A stretch of DNA of 40,704 nt from an uncultured Eubacterium sp. (GTDB lineage Bacteria; Bacillota; Clostridia; Lachnospirales; Lachnospiraceae). The notes below the pieces were generated by a model. It saw only the letters and a program-made list of their open reading frames with translations, ran no database searches and was not told where the DNA came from. The position numbers were made by a program, and so were the translations under genes. The DNA lies in contig CAMEJP010000016.1 in assembly GCA_945920185.1 (NCBI GenBank), positions 1-40,704 on the forward strand. Reading direction: 5' to 3'. Of the stretch, positions 18,797-26,389 are shown in pieces (the stretch's first letter is position 1; every line of letters begins with the position of its first letter).

Positions 18797-19359
18797 TAAA
18801 TCAATCCCACCAAATCAAGACTAGGCTTTAATGTTTCAGCTCCCGGCTGCCACTTTGCAGGACACACCTCGTCACCGTGAAGTGCCACAAACTGTGAAGC
18901 CTGAACACGTCTTAAAAGTTCTTTTGCATTTCTTCCTACATTTCCTGCCGTAACCTCATAAGCCACTATCTTGCCGTCGGGATTAACGATAAAGCTGCCT
19001 CTCTCAGCTAAACCATCCTCCTCAATCATAACTCCAAAACCCCTTGCAAGAACTCCGGTAGGATCGGCAAGCATCGGATACTGTATCTTCTTTATGGTCT
19101 TTGAAACATCATGCCAAGCCTTATGAACAAAATGCGTGTCACATGATACACTGTATATCTCGCATCCTATTTTCCTGAACTCCTCATATTCCTCAGCCAA
19201 ATCTTCAAGCTCTGTAGGGCATACAAACGTAAAATCAGCCGGATAAAAGAAAAAGACACTCCATTTTCCAAGCGTGTCTTCTTTGGTAACAGTCTTGAAT
19301 TGTCCGTTTTCAAATGCCTGAACCTTAAAATCTACTATTTCTTTGTTGATGTATGACAT
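18796..19359 (-). CDS. ahpC: alkyl hydroperoxide reductase peroxiredoxin AhpC
   Basis: Typical 2-Cys peroxiredoxin that reduces H2O2 and organic peroxides. The peroxidatic Cys47 is in FTFVCPTEL and the resolving Cys166 in GDEVCPAKW; the C-terminal YF-type tail of sensitive forms is replaced by KPSLDLVGLI. The 187-residue length is normal. The ATG follows TAGGAGGTATGTATC. It forms an operon with the AhpF-like reductase and likely rubrerythrin, a peroxide-removal unit. Confidence 0.97.
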   Translation of the reverse strand: MSYINKEIVDFKVQAFENGQFKTVTKEDTLGKWSVFFFYPADFTFVCPTELEDLAEEYEEFRKIGCEIYSVSCDTHFVHKAWHDVSKTIKKIQYPMLADPTGVLARGFGVMIEEDGLAERGSFIVNPDGKIVAYEVTAGNVGRNAKELLRRVQASQFVALHGDEVCPAKWQPGAETLKPSLDLVGLI

Positions 19360-19374
19360 GATACATACCTCCTA

Positions 19375-19437
19375 AAATAATTATTTGCCATACTTCGTAG
19401 GTTATCACAAAGAAATACGGGCACTTTTTTGTGATAA
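19375..19437 (-). promoter_or_regulatory. palindromes upstream of ahpC
   Basis: Two dyads lie in the ahpC leader. TTATCACAAA (19402-19411) and TTTGTGATAA (19428-19437) are perfect 10-bp inverted arms 16 bases apart. AAATAATTATTT (19375-19386) is a perfect 12-bp palindrome next to the ribosome site and is loosely like a PerR box. A clean -35/-10 pair was not found. Either could be an operator for peroxide control; the longer dyad could also form an RNA hairpin. Confidence 0.4.
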
Positions 19438-19501
19438 TCCTAGAAGTGTGCTTTAAAATTATTCTTGACAGAAATATGTAAATTATTCAATGCCACTACA
19501 C

Positions 19502-19704
19502 TTACAGATTAGAACATTTCATTCTGAACAGCCCGTGCTTATTGCAATAACAGTATAGTGCCTTTACCCTGTTTATTTTAAATCTGGCATCAGCCTTTCC
19601 TTCCGGATACATTTTTACAATGTTAAAACCGTTATCCGAAACTGCGTCATTTTACGATTTTCTCTGAGCCTCTTTATTGTGGCTCCTGTTACATATTGAT
19701 TCAT
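19502..19704 (-). pseudogene. relic of an XRE regulator with desulfoferrodoxin-like C-terminus
   Basis: The 5' end is intact: AAAAGGAGG, then ATG at 19704 giving MNQYVTGATIKRLRENRKMT, the start of a common clostridial HTH regulator. After about 21 codons the frame stops. In another frame the DNA continues as VKMYPEGKADARF and LYCYCNKHGLFRMK to a stop at 19502, which matches the C-terminal end of XRE proteins that carry a desulfoferrodoxin-like domain. The central part, most of the HTH and the iron-binding domain, is missing, with the junction near 19645. This is an internal deletion, not a short gene. The rest of the 416-base gap holds only the ahpC leader. Confidence 0.75.
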
Positions 19705-19775
19705 ATCAATACCTCCTTTTGAACAAATGTTACCATGTTACAAAAGAAGTAACACCCTACGCAAAGTAGAATGTA

Positions 19776-20228
19776 TTATAATTCTTCAAGCATCTGTGCC
19801 GGATTTTCAGCCGCTTTTACTTTTCCAAATGCTTTCACAATAATTCCGTTCTCGTCAATTAAATATGTTGTTCGTACCACGCCCATAGATACCTTACCGT
19901 AATTCTTCTTTTCCTGCCACACATCATACGCCTTAATCGCCGTCAATTCAGTATCTGACAGCAACGTAAAGCAAAGATTGTATTTTTCTTCAAATTTCTT
20001 GTGTGACGCCACGGAATCCTTGCTTACTCCAAGCACTATTGCTCCCTTTTCGATAAACTGCGGATACATTTCGCTGAAACCGCACGCCTGCTTTGTACAG
20101 CCCGGTGTACTGTCTTTTGGATAAAAATACAGAATCACTTTCTTTCCTGCATATTCACTTAATGTGTGTGTCTTTCCATTCTGGTCCTGTAACGAAAAAT
20201 CAGGTGCCTTTGTTCCTACTTCTAACAT
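19776..20228 (-). CDS. bcp: thiol peroxidase Bcp/PrxQ
   Basis: Monomeric peroxiredoxin of the BCP/PrxQ class that reduces peroxides with thioredoxin. The chain starts MLEVGTKAPDFSLQDQNG. It has peroxidatic Cys44 and resolving Cys49 five residues later in TPGCTKQACGF, the PrxQ intrahelical pair, and the conserved RTTYLID segment. I chose ATG 20228; a TTG at 20240 is in frame but has the AAAGGA only one base away. 150 residues is the normal length. It lies 30 bases after the stop of the MATE gene that precedes it on this strand, so the two may be co-transcribed. It adds a third peroxide-removing enzyme to this block. Confidence 0.94.
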   Translation of the reverse strand: MLEVGTKAPDFSLQDQNGKTHTLSEYAGKKVILYFYPKDSTPGCTKQACGFSEMYPQFIEKGAIVLGVSKDSVASHKKFEEKYNLCFTLLSDTELTAIKAYDVWQEKKNYGKVSMGVVRTTYLIDENGIIVKAFGKVKAAENPAQMLEEL

Positions 20229-20258
20229 AATAATCTTCAATCCTTTCTGATAAAAATT

Positions 20259-21623
20259 TTAATGAGTAATCTGCTTCTGTGCCAAATGTTTTATTTCGTG
20301 CCAACGCTTCGACAAAAAGTAGCAAAGCATGGCAGTCATTCCAAACGCAAAGCTTATAGGGAAGCAGGCCATAACATATGTTCCGTCAAAGAAATATGCA
20401 ATGGCATATCCTACAGGTATTCTTACAGCCCAAAGCATCAGAATATTTACGACGGTAGGATAACGTACCTCACCGATACCGTTCACAAAACTGATAATAC
20501 CGTTAAAAACCGCATAAACCCAGGTAAACGGCAGTACTATTTTTATGTAACGCACCGCATAGAAAAGAACCTTCGTATCATCCGTAAACATTCCAAGTAT
20601 AGGTCTGCTAAAATATGTTATTATAAGTCCGGCGGTCAATGTTATAAGTCCCGAAAACAACGGTATGCGTAATGCACCCTTCTTTAAGCGTACATAATCC
20701 TTCGCTCCAAGGTTCTGCCCGGCAAACGTAGTAGCCGCTGAGGAAAATGAAGTGATTGCCACATTAGCCATTCCTGTAAGCTTTGTGGCAACAGAACATG
20801 CTGCCATAAATGCTGAACCCTGTGCGTTTATTACTGACTGCATTACGATATGTCCCACAGAATAGAGGGAATTATTAAGTCCCAGAGGAAGTCCTACTGC
20901 TATAATCTCTTTAAGAATGGATTTTTCAAACTTTCTTGGCAAAAATGTAAATTTAAGCTCAGGGTATTTCTTTTTAATATAAACAATACTGCAAATCCAA
21001 GATATGTACATGGCAATTATGGTGGCAATCGCCGCACCGCACACATTCATTCTGAATACTGCCACAAACAGTACATCAAGCACTATATTTATCACACAGG
21101 AAACCGCCAGAAAAATAAGGGACGCATGGCTGTCACCCATACCCCGTAAAATTCCTGCATTGAGATTATATCCCATATTTCCGAGTATGCCAAGAAAAAT
21201 AATACTCAAATATGTAACCGAATATCCAAAGGCATCTTCCGGGACCTGCATAATTTTCAAAATCAAAGGGCCTGCCAAAAGTCCTATTACCGTAAGCGGT
21301 ATGGCACAAATATACAAAAATGAAGTAGCCGTGGCAGAAACATTTCTAAGCGTTTCCATGTCTTTTCTGCCAGTACATTGTGAAACTATTATAGATACGC
21401 CTGTTCCTATGCCTAAAAAGACGCACAGAAGCAATTCGACAGGCTGTGCGCTTGTACCTACCGCAGCCAGTGATTCGGAATTGCAGAAATTACCGATAAC
21501 AAGAGTATCCACAGTATTATAAAGCTGCTGCAGTATATTTCCGGCACATATGGGAAGCGCAAATAATATAACAAGCTTCATAATAGGACCTCTGGTCATA
21601 TCTATTTTCTTTGATGTCTTCAT
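20259..21623 (-). CDS. MATE family efflux transporter (second copy)
   Basis: Polytopic MATE antiporter of 454 residues with twelve predicted helices. Landmarks are TRGPIMKLVILFALP at the N-terminus, QLYNTVDTLVIGNF in helix 1, GIGTGVSIIVSQCTG and TFAGQNLGAKDYVR. It belongs to a different subgroup from the MATE at 15105-16451 (DinF/NorM-like subset), so it is not a recent duplicate. The ATG at 21623 has GGAAAG eleven bases upstream; a GTG at 21632 is too close to the same site. The 150-base gap upstream has a TATAAT but no matching -35, and a TTCTTTAAAGAA palindrome near 21768. Confidence 0.9.
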   Translation of the reverse strand: MKTSKKIDMTRGPIMKLVILFALPICAGNILQQLYNTVDTLVIGNFCNSESLAAVGTSAQPVELLLCVFLGIGTGVSIIVSQCTGRKDMETLRNVSATATSFLYICAIPLTVIGLLAGPLILKIMQVPEDAFGYSVTYLSIIFLGILGNMGYNLNAGILRGMGDSHASLIFLAVSCVINIVLDVLFVAVFRMNVCGAAIATIIAMYISWICSIVYIKKKYPELKFTFLPRKFEKSILKEIIAVGLPLGLNNSLYSVGHIVMQSVINAQGSAFMAACSVATKLTGMANVAITSFSSAATTFAGQNLGAKDYVRLKKGALRIPLFSGLITLTAGLIITYFSRPILGMFTDDTKVLFYAVRYIKIVLPFTWVYAVFNGIISFVNGIGEVRYPTVVNILMLWAVRIPVGYAIAYFFDGTYVMACFPISFAFGMTAMLCYFLSKRWHEIKHLAQKQITH

Positions 21624-21782
21624 AAATAACACTACTTTCCGAATAATATTTTGTAAGCTCTACTTTACATTACGTATTCTTCCGTCTTTATCATGACTTT
21701 ATAAGCACATCATTAACTCTGTTGTACTAATTATAACATTTACCCTTAGTTTTTCTACTTATTTCTGTTTCTTTAAAGAATA

Positions 21783-22673
21783 TTATACAGAAAAACGGCT
21801 GTCTTTTACAGTCAAAATGTCTCTGATAATCTTTATGCTTTTTGATAGATACTTGTTTTTGTGCATCACCATATTGATATTTCTGGTTACTTTGATTCCC
21901 TCTAAAGGCAGAATCACGATATCGCCCTTTTCACACTCTTTTTCTACAATTTTCTTAGAAAAAATCGCTATGCCTCGTCCGCGTATAACGGCATTTTTTA
22001 TAGCTTCCGTATTCGTGCTGCAAAATACTTTGTTTAAGCGAAGTCCATAGTCCTCAAATGCCTTTTCAATCTGATTTCTGTCTGCACTGCCGCTTTCCCT
22101 GCTGATATAATTCTGACCCTCAAGCATATCAAGAGTAACCTTTTTCTCTTTTGCCAATTCGTGATTTTTTCCGCACACTACGACAAGTTCATCTTTACAT
22201 ATCGGCGTTAAAAGCAAATCCCTGCTCTTAATTATTCCCTCTACAATGCCCAAATCCACCTCATAGTTTAAAACAGCCTGCTCAATATCGGATGAGTTTG
22301 CTACCAAAACGCTTATCTCACACTCAGGCATCATTTTTTTTGCCTCATCCAAAACATCATTGATGAGCCATGTTCCTACAGAGACGCTGCAGCCGATGCG
22401 AAGACTGCTTCTTTCAACGGCATTGTTTATCGCTGCCTCCATCTGTTCAAAGGAGTCAAGTATATGACGGGAAAAAGAGAGCATAAGCTCTCCTTCCTTC
22501 GTCAGATATATTCTTTGTGAAAGTCGTTCAAAAAGTTTTATTCCATAATATCTCTCCAACTCAGAAACAGCCTGACTGACTGTTGGCTGGGATATATGCA
22601 ATTCCTTTGCCGCCAGGCTCATACTTCCCACATCTGCTACCGTTGTAAATATTTTTAAATGGCGTATTGTCAT
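21783..22673 (-). CDS. LysR family transcriptional regulator
   Basis: 296-residue LysR regulator. The winged HTH is at residues 1-60 (MTIRHLKIFTTVADVGSMSL, then LHISQPTVSQAVSELE). The co-inducer domain follows; segments such as RIGCSVSVGTWLINDVL and VDLGIVEG resemble the CysB/CysL/CbbR-like group. It is 17 bases downstream of the chromate-transporter pair on the same strand, an order unlike the usual divergent layout, so it may be the last gene of a self-controlled operon. The inducer is unknown. Confidence 0.93.
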   Translation of the reverse strand: MTIRHLKIFTTVADVGSMSLAAKELHISQPTVSQAVSELERYYGIKLFERLSQRIYLTKEGELMLSFSRHILDSFEQMEAAINNAVERSSLRIGCSVSVGTWLINDVLDEAKKMMPECEISVLVANSSDIEQAVLNYEVDLGIVEGIIKSRDLLLTPICKDELVVVCGKNHELAKEKKVTLDMLEGQNYISRESGSADRNQIEKAFEDYGLRLNKVFCSTNTEAIKNAVIRGRGIAIFSKKIVEKECEKGDIVILPLEGIKVTRNINMVMHKNKYLSKSIKIIRDILTVKDSRFSV

Positions 22674-22689
22674 GGGTTACCTCCTTGTC

Positions 22690-23262
22690 CTATATCGCAC
22701 CAATCAAGGCATAGATAAGTGTTCCGATTACACCGCTTCCCAAAATGACCGCAACGGCACTTATTTTAAATTTTCTGAGTATAAACAATGCAACGGCAAA
22801 AATGGCAAATTCAACAATCCTAAAATTGCTGATGACTATTTCCTTAAGCTCTGCTTGAAACAGTCCCAGCATAAGAATAGATGCTCCGGCTGATGCAATC
22901 AAAGCCACCACTGCAGGACGCATGGCACCCAGAACTACCTGAACACCGCTTACGGTACGGTACTTGTAATAAAAATGTGCCAGAATGAAGCATATACAGA
23001 ATGACGGAATTATACATCCTATTGTACAAAGCAGCACTCCCGGTATTCCTGCAATTCTCATACCTACGAAGGTTGCCGAATTGATGGAAATAGGTCCCGG
23101 CGTCATTTCTGCCACCGTAATCAAATCTGAAAATTCCTCCAGAGTCATAAGACCGTGGATATTGACTATCTGCTCCTGAATCAGAGGAATTGCGGCATAT
23201 CCTCCTCCGACACTAAAAAGTCCCACCTGAATAAAAGACAAAAATAATTTTAACAATAACAT
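22690..23262 (-). CDS. chromate-transporter family half (second subunit)
   Basis: Short-chain CHR-family protein of 190 residues with about six predicted helices. It has the CHR motifs FSVGGGYAAIPL and EMTPGPISINSATFVG. Its stop-start junction with the partner gene leaves no gap, so the two half-size proteins likely form one heterodimeric carrier. Members export chromate or import sulfate-like anions, but many gut homologues are uncharacterised, so chromate resistance is only one option. Confidence 0.9.
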   Translation of the reverse strand: MLLLKLFLSFIQVGLFSVGGGYAAIPLIQEQIVNIHGLMTLEEFSDLITVAEMTPGPISINSATFVGMRIAGIPGVLLCTIGCIIPSFCICFILAHFYYKYRTVSGVQVVLGAMRPAVVALIASAGASILMLGLFQAELKEIVISNFRIVEFAIFAVALFILRKFKISAVAVILGSGVIGTLIYALIGAI

Positions 23263-23838
23263 TTATGCCACCGTACCTTTCTTCTTTCTAAGCGAAAAAG
23301 CCAAATCTATAAGTCCTATTCCAAGACATGTCAAAATTATAATCATCGCACTTACATCAAAAATATAAGTTGCGACAAATGCCACAATCATCATAGTAAT
23401 ATACAAAATTCTCTTTGTTTTTACCACATTTCCCGCCAGATTGAGTACAACATCAAAAATAACTGCTGCAACGCCTGCTCTCATAACCTGTAATGCAGTG
23501 GCAATATAAGGATTTGTGCGAAACTGCTCATAAAACAGCGAAATTGCGGATATTATAATCATAGGCGGAAGTATCGTTCCCAAGATAGCCGTAAGACTTC
23601 CAACAACTCCGGCTATTCTGTAACCGATAATTACGGACGCATTTACCGGAAGCGGTCCCGGAGCAGACTGCGTAATAGCCGTCACATCAAGCATCTCATC
23701 TTCCTCAAGCCACTTTAATTCCTCTACATATCTCTTTTTCATAAGGGAAACAATTACAAATCCGCCGCCAAATGTGCACGCGCTCAAAATGAACATAGAT
23801 TTGAATAACATCCATAACTTGCTATAGTCCTTTTTCAT
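23263..23838 (-). CDS. chromate-transporter family half (first subunit)
   Basis: First gene of the CHR pair, about 191 residues, with a similar six-helix layout. The CHR motifs are SACTFGGGFVIVSLM and SAPGPLPVNASVIIG. The ATG at 23838 has GGAGG five bases upstream; upstream in-frame TTG and ATG codons precede that site and are rejected. It differs clearly from its neighbour (N-half and C-half type), as is usual for paired short-chain CHR genes. Confidence 0.9.
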   Translation of the reverse strand: MKKDYSKLWMLFKSMFILSACTFGGGFVIVSLMKKRYVEELKWLEEDEMLDVTAITQSAPGPLPVNASVIIGYRIAGVVGSLTAILGTILPPMIIISAISLFYEQFRTNPYIATALQVMRAGVAAVIFDVVLNLAGNVVKTKRILYITMMIVAFVATYIFDVSAMIIILTCLGIGLIDLAFSLRKKKGTVA

Positions 23839-23889
23839 AATGACCTCCATCAATCAATTTTCTTTATCTAAAAATTTATCACAAAAATC

Positions 23890-23940
23890 ATTATATGTAA
23901 AATACATATGTTTTATAAATCATATAGGCATTTACCTATA
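23890..23940 (-). promoter_or_regulatory. leader of the chrA pair with LysR-like dyad
   Basis: On the minus strand a TATAAT (23890-23895) lies 52 bases before the start codon. TATAGG (23923-23928) and CCTATA (23935-23940) form a perfect 6-bp dyad with a six-base centre just upstream of the -35 position, where LysR regulators usually bind. The -35 itself is weak, which fits activator-dependent control. Confidence 0.45.
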
Positions 23941-23956
23941 ATATATCACACATATG

Positions 23957-23988
23957 AAAAAACAGCCAGGAATATTTTCCTGACTGTT
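23957..23988 (-). terminator. intrinsic terminator after the alkD-like gene
   Basis: AACAG-CAGGAA pairs with TTCCTG-CTGTT around a short loop, with one mismatch. On the minus strand it is followed by a run of T. It lies about 100 bases after the AlkD-like stop; nothing else is seen in that 100-base gap. Confidence 0.8.
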
Positions 23989-24090
23989 ACCATATTAACT
24001 TCCCTTTATAAAATGCTCACCAATTATTGATTTGTTTCACCACACAATTTTATTTCTTCGATTTTCTGATAAATATAGGGACAGTGCATA

Positions 24091-24765
24091 TCATAATAAT
24101 GATTTCAGATAAACTTTTTGCTCCACAGTAATTCTGTTACTTTCGCAAGCCTTTTGTATCGCCTTTTTATGAGTCCATTCGGGCAGTCTTCGTTTTTGAA
24201 GATACGGAATCGTGGCATCATACTGCTTTGCAAGTGCGGTGGCAAAATACCACGCAACCATCATTTTAACATAGTACTCATCAGACTCCACAGATGAAAC
24301 CAATTCCAAATATGAACCAGCAAATTCTTCTTCCAGATAAAAATTCATCAGAAGCTTAATTCCGAATCGGACAGTATATGTATGGTCGCTTTTAAGCCAT
24401 TCCTTTATATTTTCAAGCATAAGCTTTGGACATTTTTTCAAAGCCTTTGGATTCATCTGGTCACATGTAGCCCAATTATCAACATACGGCAGAAAAATTT
24501 CCAGCTGACTCAGGCACTCATCATAATCCTTAATATCAGATATAATAAATGCGTGAAGCTGATTTTCTTCAAAGTATGCATGAGGGAGTTCCTTCATAAA
24601 CTCTTCTGCCACAGCCGTTCCTTTCAGTTCTTTTGCGAGTGTCCGCAACGCAGGAGTTCTCACGCCTATCATCTTATCCTTGTCCTGCGTGGGTATTAAC
24701 GGCGATTGAAATTCTTTATAATCCGTATCGGCAAGTGAATACAGCCTGTCTAGTATTGATTTCAT
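24091..24765 (-). CDS. DNA alkylation repair protein (AlkD-like)
   Basis: HEAT-repeat DNA glycosylase of the AlkC/AlkD family, which removes bulky or positively charged alkylated bases. The 224 residues are all-helical. It has the family segments IGVRTPALRTLAKEL and PYVDNWATCDQM; the aspartate in this last segment is the likely catalytic one by comparison with AlkD. ATG with AAAGG upstream. It lies 61 bases after the VOC gene and may be co-transcribed with it. Activity is inferred. Confidence 0.88.
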   Translation of the reverse strand: MKSILDRLYSLADTDYKEFQSPLIPTQDKDKMIGVRTPALRTLAKELKGTAVAEEFMKELPHAYFEENQLHAFIISDIKDYDECLSQLEIFLPYVDNWATCDQMNPKALKKCPKLMLENIKEWLKSDHTYTVRFGIKLLMNFYLEEEFAGSYLELVSSVESDEYYVKMMVAWYFATALAKQYDATIPYLQKRRLPEWTHKKAIQKACESNRITVEQKVYLKSLL

Positions 24766-24826
24766 TTTGATATGCCTTTCTTTTTATACAGCTGTTGTAA
24801 AATGTATAATATCCTTCTTTCCGCAA

Positions 24827-25189
24827 TTATATCGGTGTTCCTACTTCTATCAAATTACCGTCAGGGTCATAAAAACGAATTACCTGTTGTCCCCAGCTAT
24901 GAGTCATCAGTCGGTTTACATACTCAATTGGCTCATGATAATTCTCCAATTTCTTTTCAAATGCCTCTATGTCTCTTTCTTCAAAATACAGTTCACTCAT
25001 ATTATTCTGAGGAACACACTCTCTTCCAAGAAATTGTTTCCAGTATTTTATATCCTGAAGCACAAGACCTTCCGTCATAATTACATTTCCTTCATTATCA
25101 AGAATTACTTCAAGCCCGAAAAGTTCTCTGTAAAAGGCAATGGACCTTTCCATATCTTTTACAACAATCAGCACATTTTTTAATTTCAT
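24827..25189 (-). CDS. VOC-superfamily (glyoxalase-like) protein
   Basis: 120-residue vicinal-oxygen-chelate fold protein with two beta-alpha-beta-beta-beta units. The start LKNVLIVVKDMERSIAFYRE and the end QVIRFYDPDGNLIEVG are typical. Such proteins include glyoxalase I, dioxygenases and antibiotic-binding proteins; no feature fixes the role here. The metal ligands of glyoxalase are not all in place. ATG follows AGGTGAAGCA. Confidence 0.85.
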   Translation of the reverse strand: MKLKNVLIVVKDMERSIAFYRELFGLEVILDNEGNVIMTEGLVLQDIKYWKQFLGRECVPQNNMSELYFEERDIEAFEKKLENYHEPIEYVNRLMTHSWGQQVIRFYDPDGNLIEVGTPI

Positions 25190-25237
25190 TGCTTCACCTG
25201 CTTAACTCAAAAGTTTAACGTTCTATTTTCTTGAACC

Positions 25238-25266
25238 ATTATACCCTCTTGCCAATCCAATATCAA
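25238..25266 (-). promoter_or_regulatory. promoter of the VOC-alkD unit
   Basis: On the minus strand TTGATA (25261-25266) and TATAAT (25238-25243) are 17 bases apart, 48 bases before the VOC start codon. Confidence 0.7.
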
Positions 25267-25301
25267 CTGTGTAAATGTGTATTCACATTTCAGGAGCATT
25301 T

Positions 25302-25568
25302 TCACAGCTTTGCAATTTTCAATTTGTAAGAAATGAACTGGGCAATCAGTACTAACGGTGCGGTTATTATACACCATAGAGATTCTCGCAGCACTTCTAT
25401 CATGCAGATACGCAACATTTTTCCTTTTTCCATTCCAATCTGCCTGAATAAGCAAAGTTCTTTCTTTCTGTTATTGAATCTGTTGTGAACAATAATTACG
25501 GATACCGCAAGCTTTACCAATTCTTCCCTGATACTTTTATCATCTTCTACAACTAATATCCTACTCAT
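25302..25568 (-). pseudogene. relic: response regulator start fused to an FtsX-type permease end
   Basis: CGGAGG precedes an ATG at 25568 and the reading SRILVVEDDKSIREELVKL, an unmistakable receiver-domain N-terminus. After about 22 residues it switches in frame to FNNRKKELCLFRQIGMEKGK and RICMIEVLRESLWC followed by a membrane helix and a stop. The latter is the C-terminal part of an FtsX/MacB-type ABC permease like those of antimicrobial-peptide detoxification modules. The likely ancestor is a response regulator - sensor kinase - ATPase - permease locus from which the middle, several kilobases, was lost in one event. The 89-residue fusion lacks the phosphorylation aspartate and output domain and is presumed non-functional. 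Confidence 0.75.
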
Positions 25569-25620
25569 AAAAGCCTCCGTCAAAAGCACCCGCAAAACGG
25601 TCTGCGGATACACTTTTCTC

Positions 25621-25673
25621 ATTATATTTTCTAAACCTATTGTACCTTATAAACCTTACAATCACCTTACAAT
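25621..25673 (-). promoter_or_regulatory. surviving promoter/operator of the lost two-component locus
   Basis: On the plus strand CCTTATAAA (25645), CCTTACAAT (25654) and CCTTACAAT (25665) are direct repeats 9 and 11 bases apart, overlapping the -35 of a promoter whose -10 is TATAAT (minus, 25621-25626). Direct repeats at such spacing are typical of OmpR-family response regulators acting on their own promoter. The site outlived the regulator it served. Confidence 0.5.
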
Positions 25674-25767
25674 TTTTCTATATTTCATAATATCAGGCAA
25701 CAGAAAAAAGCACAATATTCTTTAGTTTTTATCACACCTTTCGCAAGGTATGCAGGCATAAAATAAG

Positions 25768-25792
25768 ACCTCCAATCGTTAGACTTGGAGGC
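25768..25792 (-). terminator. intrinsic terminator after the GNAT gene
   Basis: CCTCCAA (25769-25775) and TTGGAGG (25785-25791) form a stem with a nine-base loop. On the minus strand TTATTTT follows. It lies 13 bases after the GNAT stop. Nothing else is recognised between here and the operator at 25673. Confidence 0.75.
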
Positions 25793-25804
25793 CGCCCGGC
25801 AAAA

Positions 25805-26386
25805 TCACACGTTAATTACCCGACTCATCTCGTGCCATTCTTCCCCTCCCCACGAAGAATCTGAAATACCTTCATCACTAAATCCCATCTTTTTATACAT
25901 ATCTACCTTCGACTGAAGGCAAGTCAATATAAGCATTCTGCGGTTATTATCACGTTCGCGTATGATGTATTGAGACATTAATTCTCCGGCAAGTCCCTGC
26001 CTTCGATACTCCGGTAAAACATCCAGACCTAACAGCATAATATTTTTCCCATCAGGAATATGAATCTTGGCATTTGTAAAAAACTCGTCCCTAAACGCAC
26101 ATTCGTCGGTAGCTAATCCATTTAAAAAGCCTGCTATTTTACCTGTTTTCTTATCCACGGCAACCAAAAACAGGTCAGGTGCCATTGCTATCCTGTCCTT
26201 CATATTTTTCTCAGAGCAGGCTTCATTTGGCGGAAAGCATATTTGCTCAATCAAGACAGCCTGATTTGCTTCATCCTGATGAATACTCCTAAACTCAAAC
26301 CGTTCCGTCAAATCGGTATCCGCCCTGTGATAGTTCTGTAACATTTTTCCTTCCTGCTCTCTCATTTTCTTTTCCAAAGTCAGCAC
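25805..26386 (-). CDS. GNAT family N-acetyltransferase
   Basis: Acetyl-CoA-dependent acetyltransferase. Motif A is LLGLDVLPEYRRQGLAGELM with the Q/R-x-x-G-x-A pyrophosphate loop, and the C-terminal part has VDMYKKMGFSDEG. The acceptor is unknown. The frame is open from a GTG at 26386, but two later ATGs are plausible: one at 26365 and one at 26344, which has the best ribosome site (AGGAAGG four bases upstream). The family fold starts near FEFRSIHQDEANQ, so the shorter starts lose nothing. Last gene of the three-gene operon 28348-25805. Confidence 0.85.
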   Translation of the reverse strand: MLTLEKKMREQEGKMLQNYHRADTDLTERFEFRSIHQDEANQAVLIEQICFPPNEACSEKNMKDRIAMAPDLFLVAVDKKTGKIAGFLNGLATDECAFRDEFFTNAKIHIPDGKNIMLLGLDVLPEYRRQGLAGELMSQYIIRERDNNRRMLILTCLQSKVDMYKKMGFSDEGISDSSWGGEEWHEMSRVINV

Positions 26387-26389
26387 CTC

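Noticed and set aside
19402..19437. Rex operator upstream of ahpC
   Set aside because: The half-sites point outward and are 16 bases apart; a Rex box needs TTGTGA facing TCACAA at short spacing.
15105..21623. Recent duplication of the MATE genes
   Set aside because: The two proteins differ throughout, with different N-terminal signatures; they belong to separate subgroups.
25207..25455. 82-codon minus-strand frame over the permease relic
   Set aside because: It crosses the stop of the relic and the VOC promoter, has no ribosome site or recognisable motif, and is a shadow.
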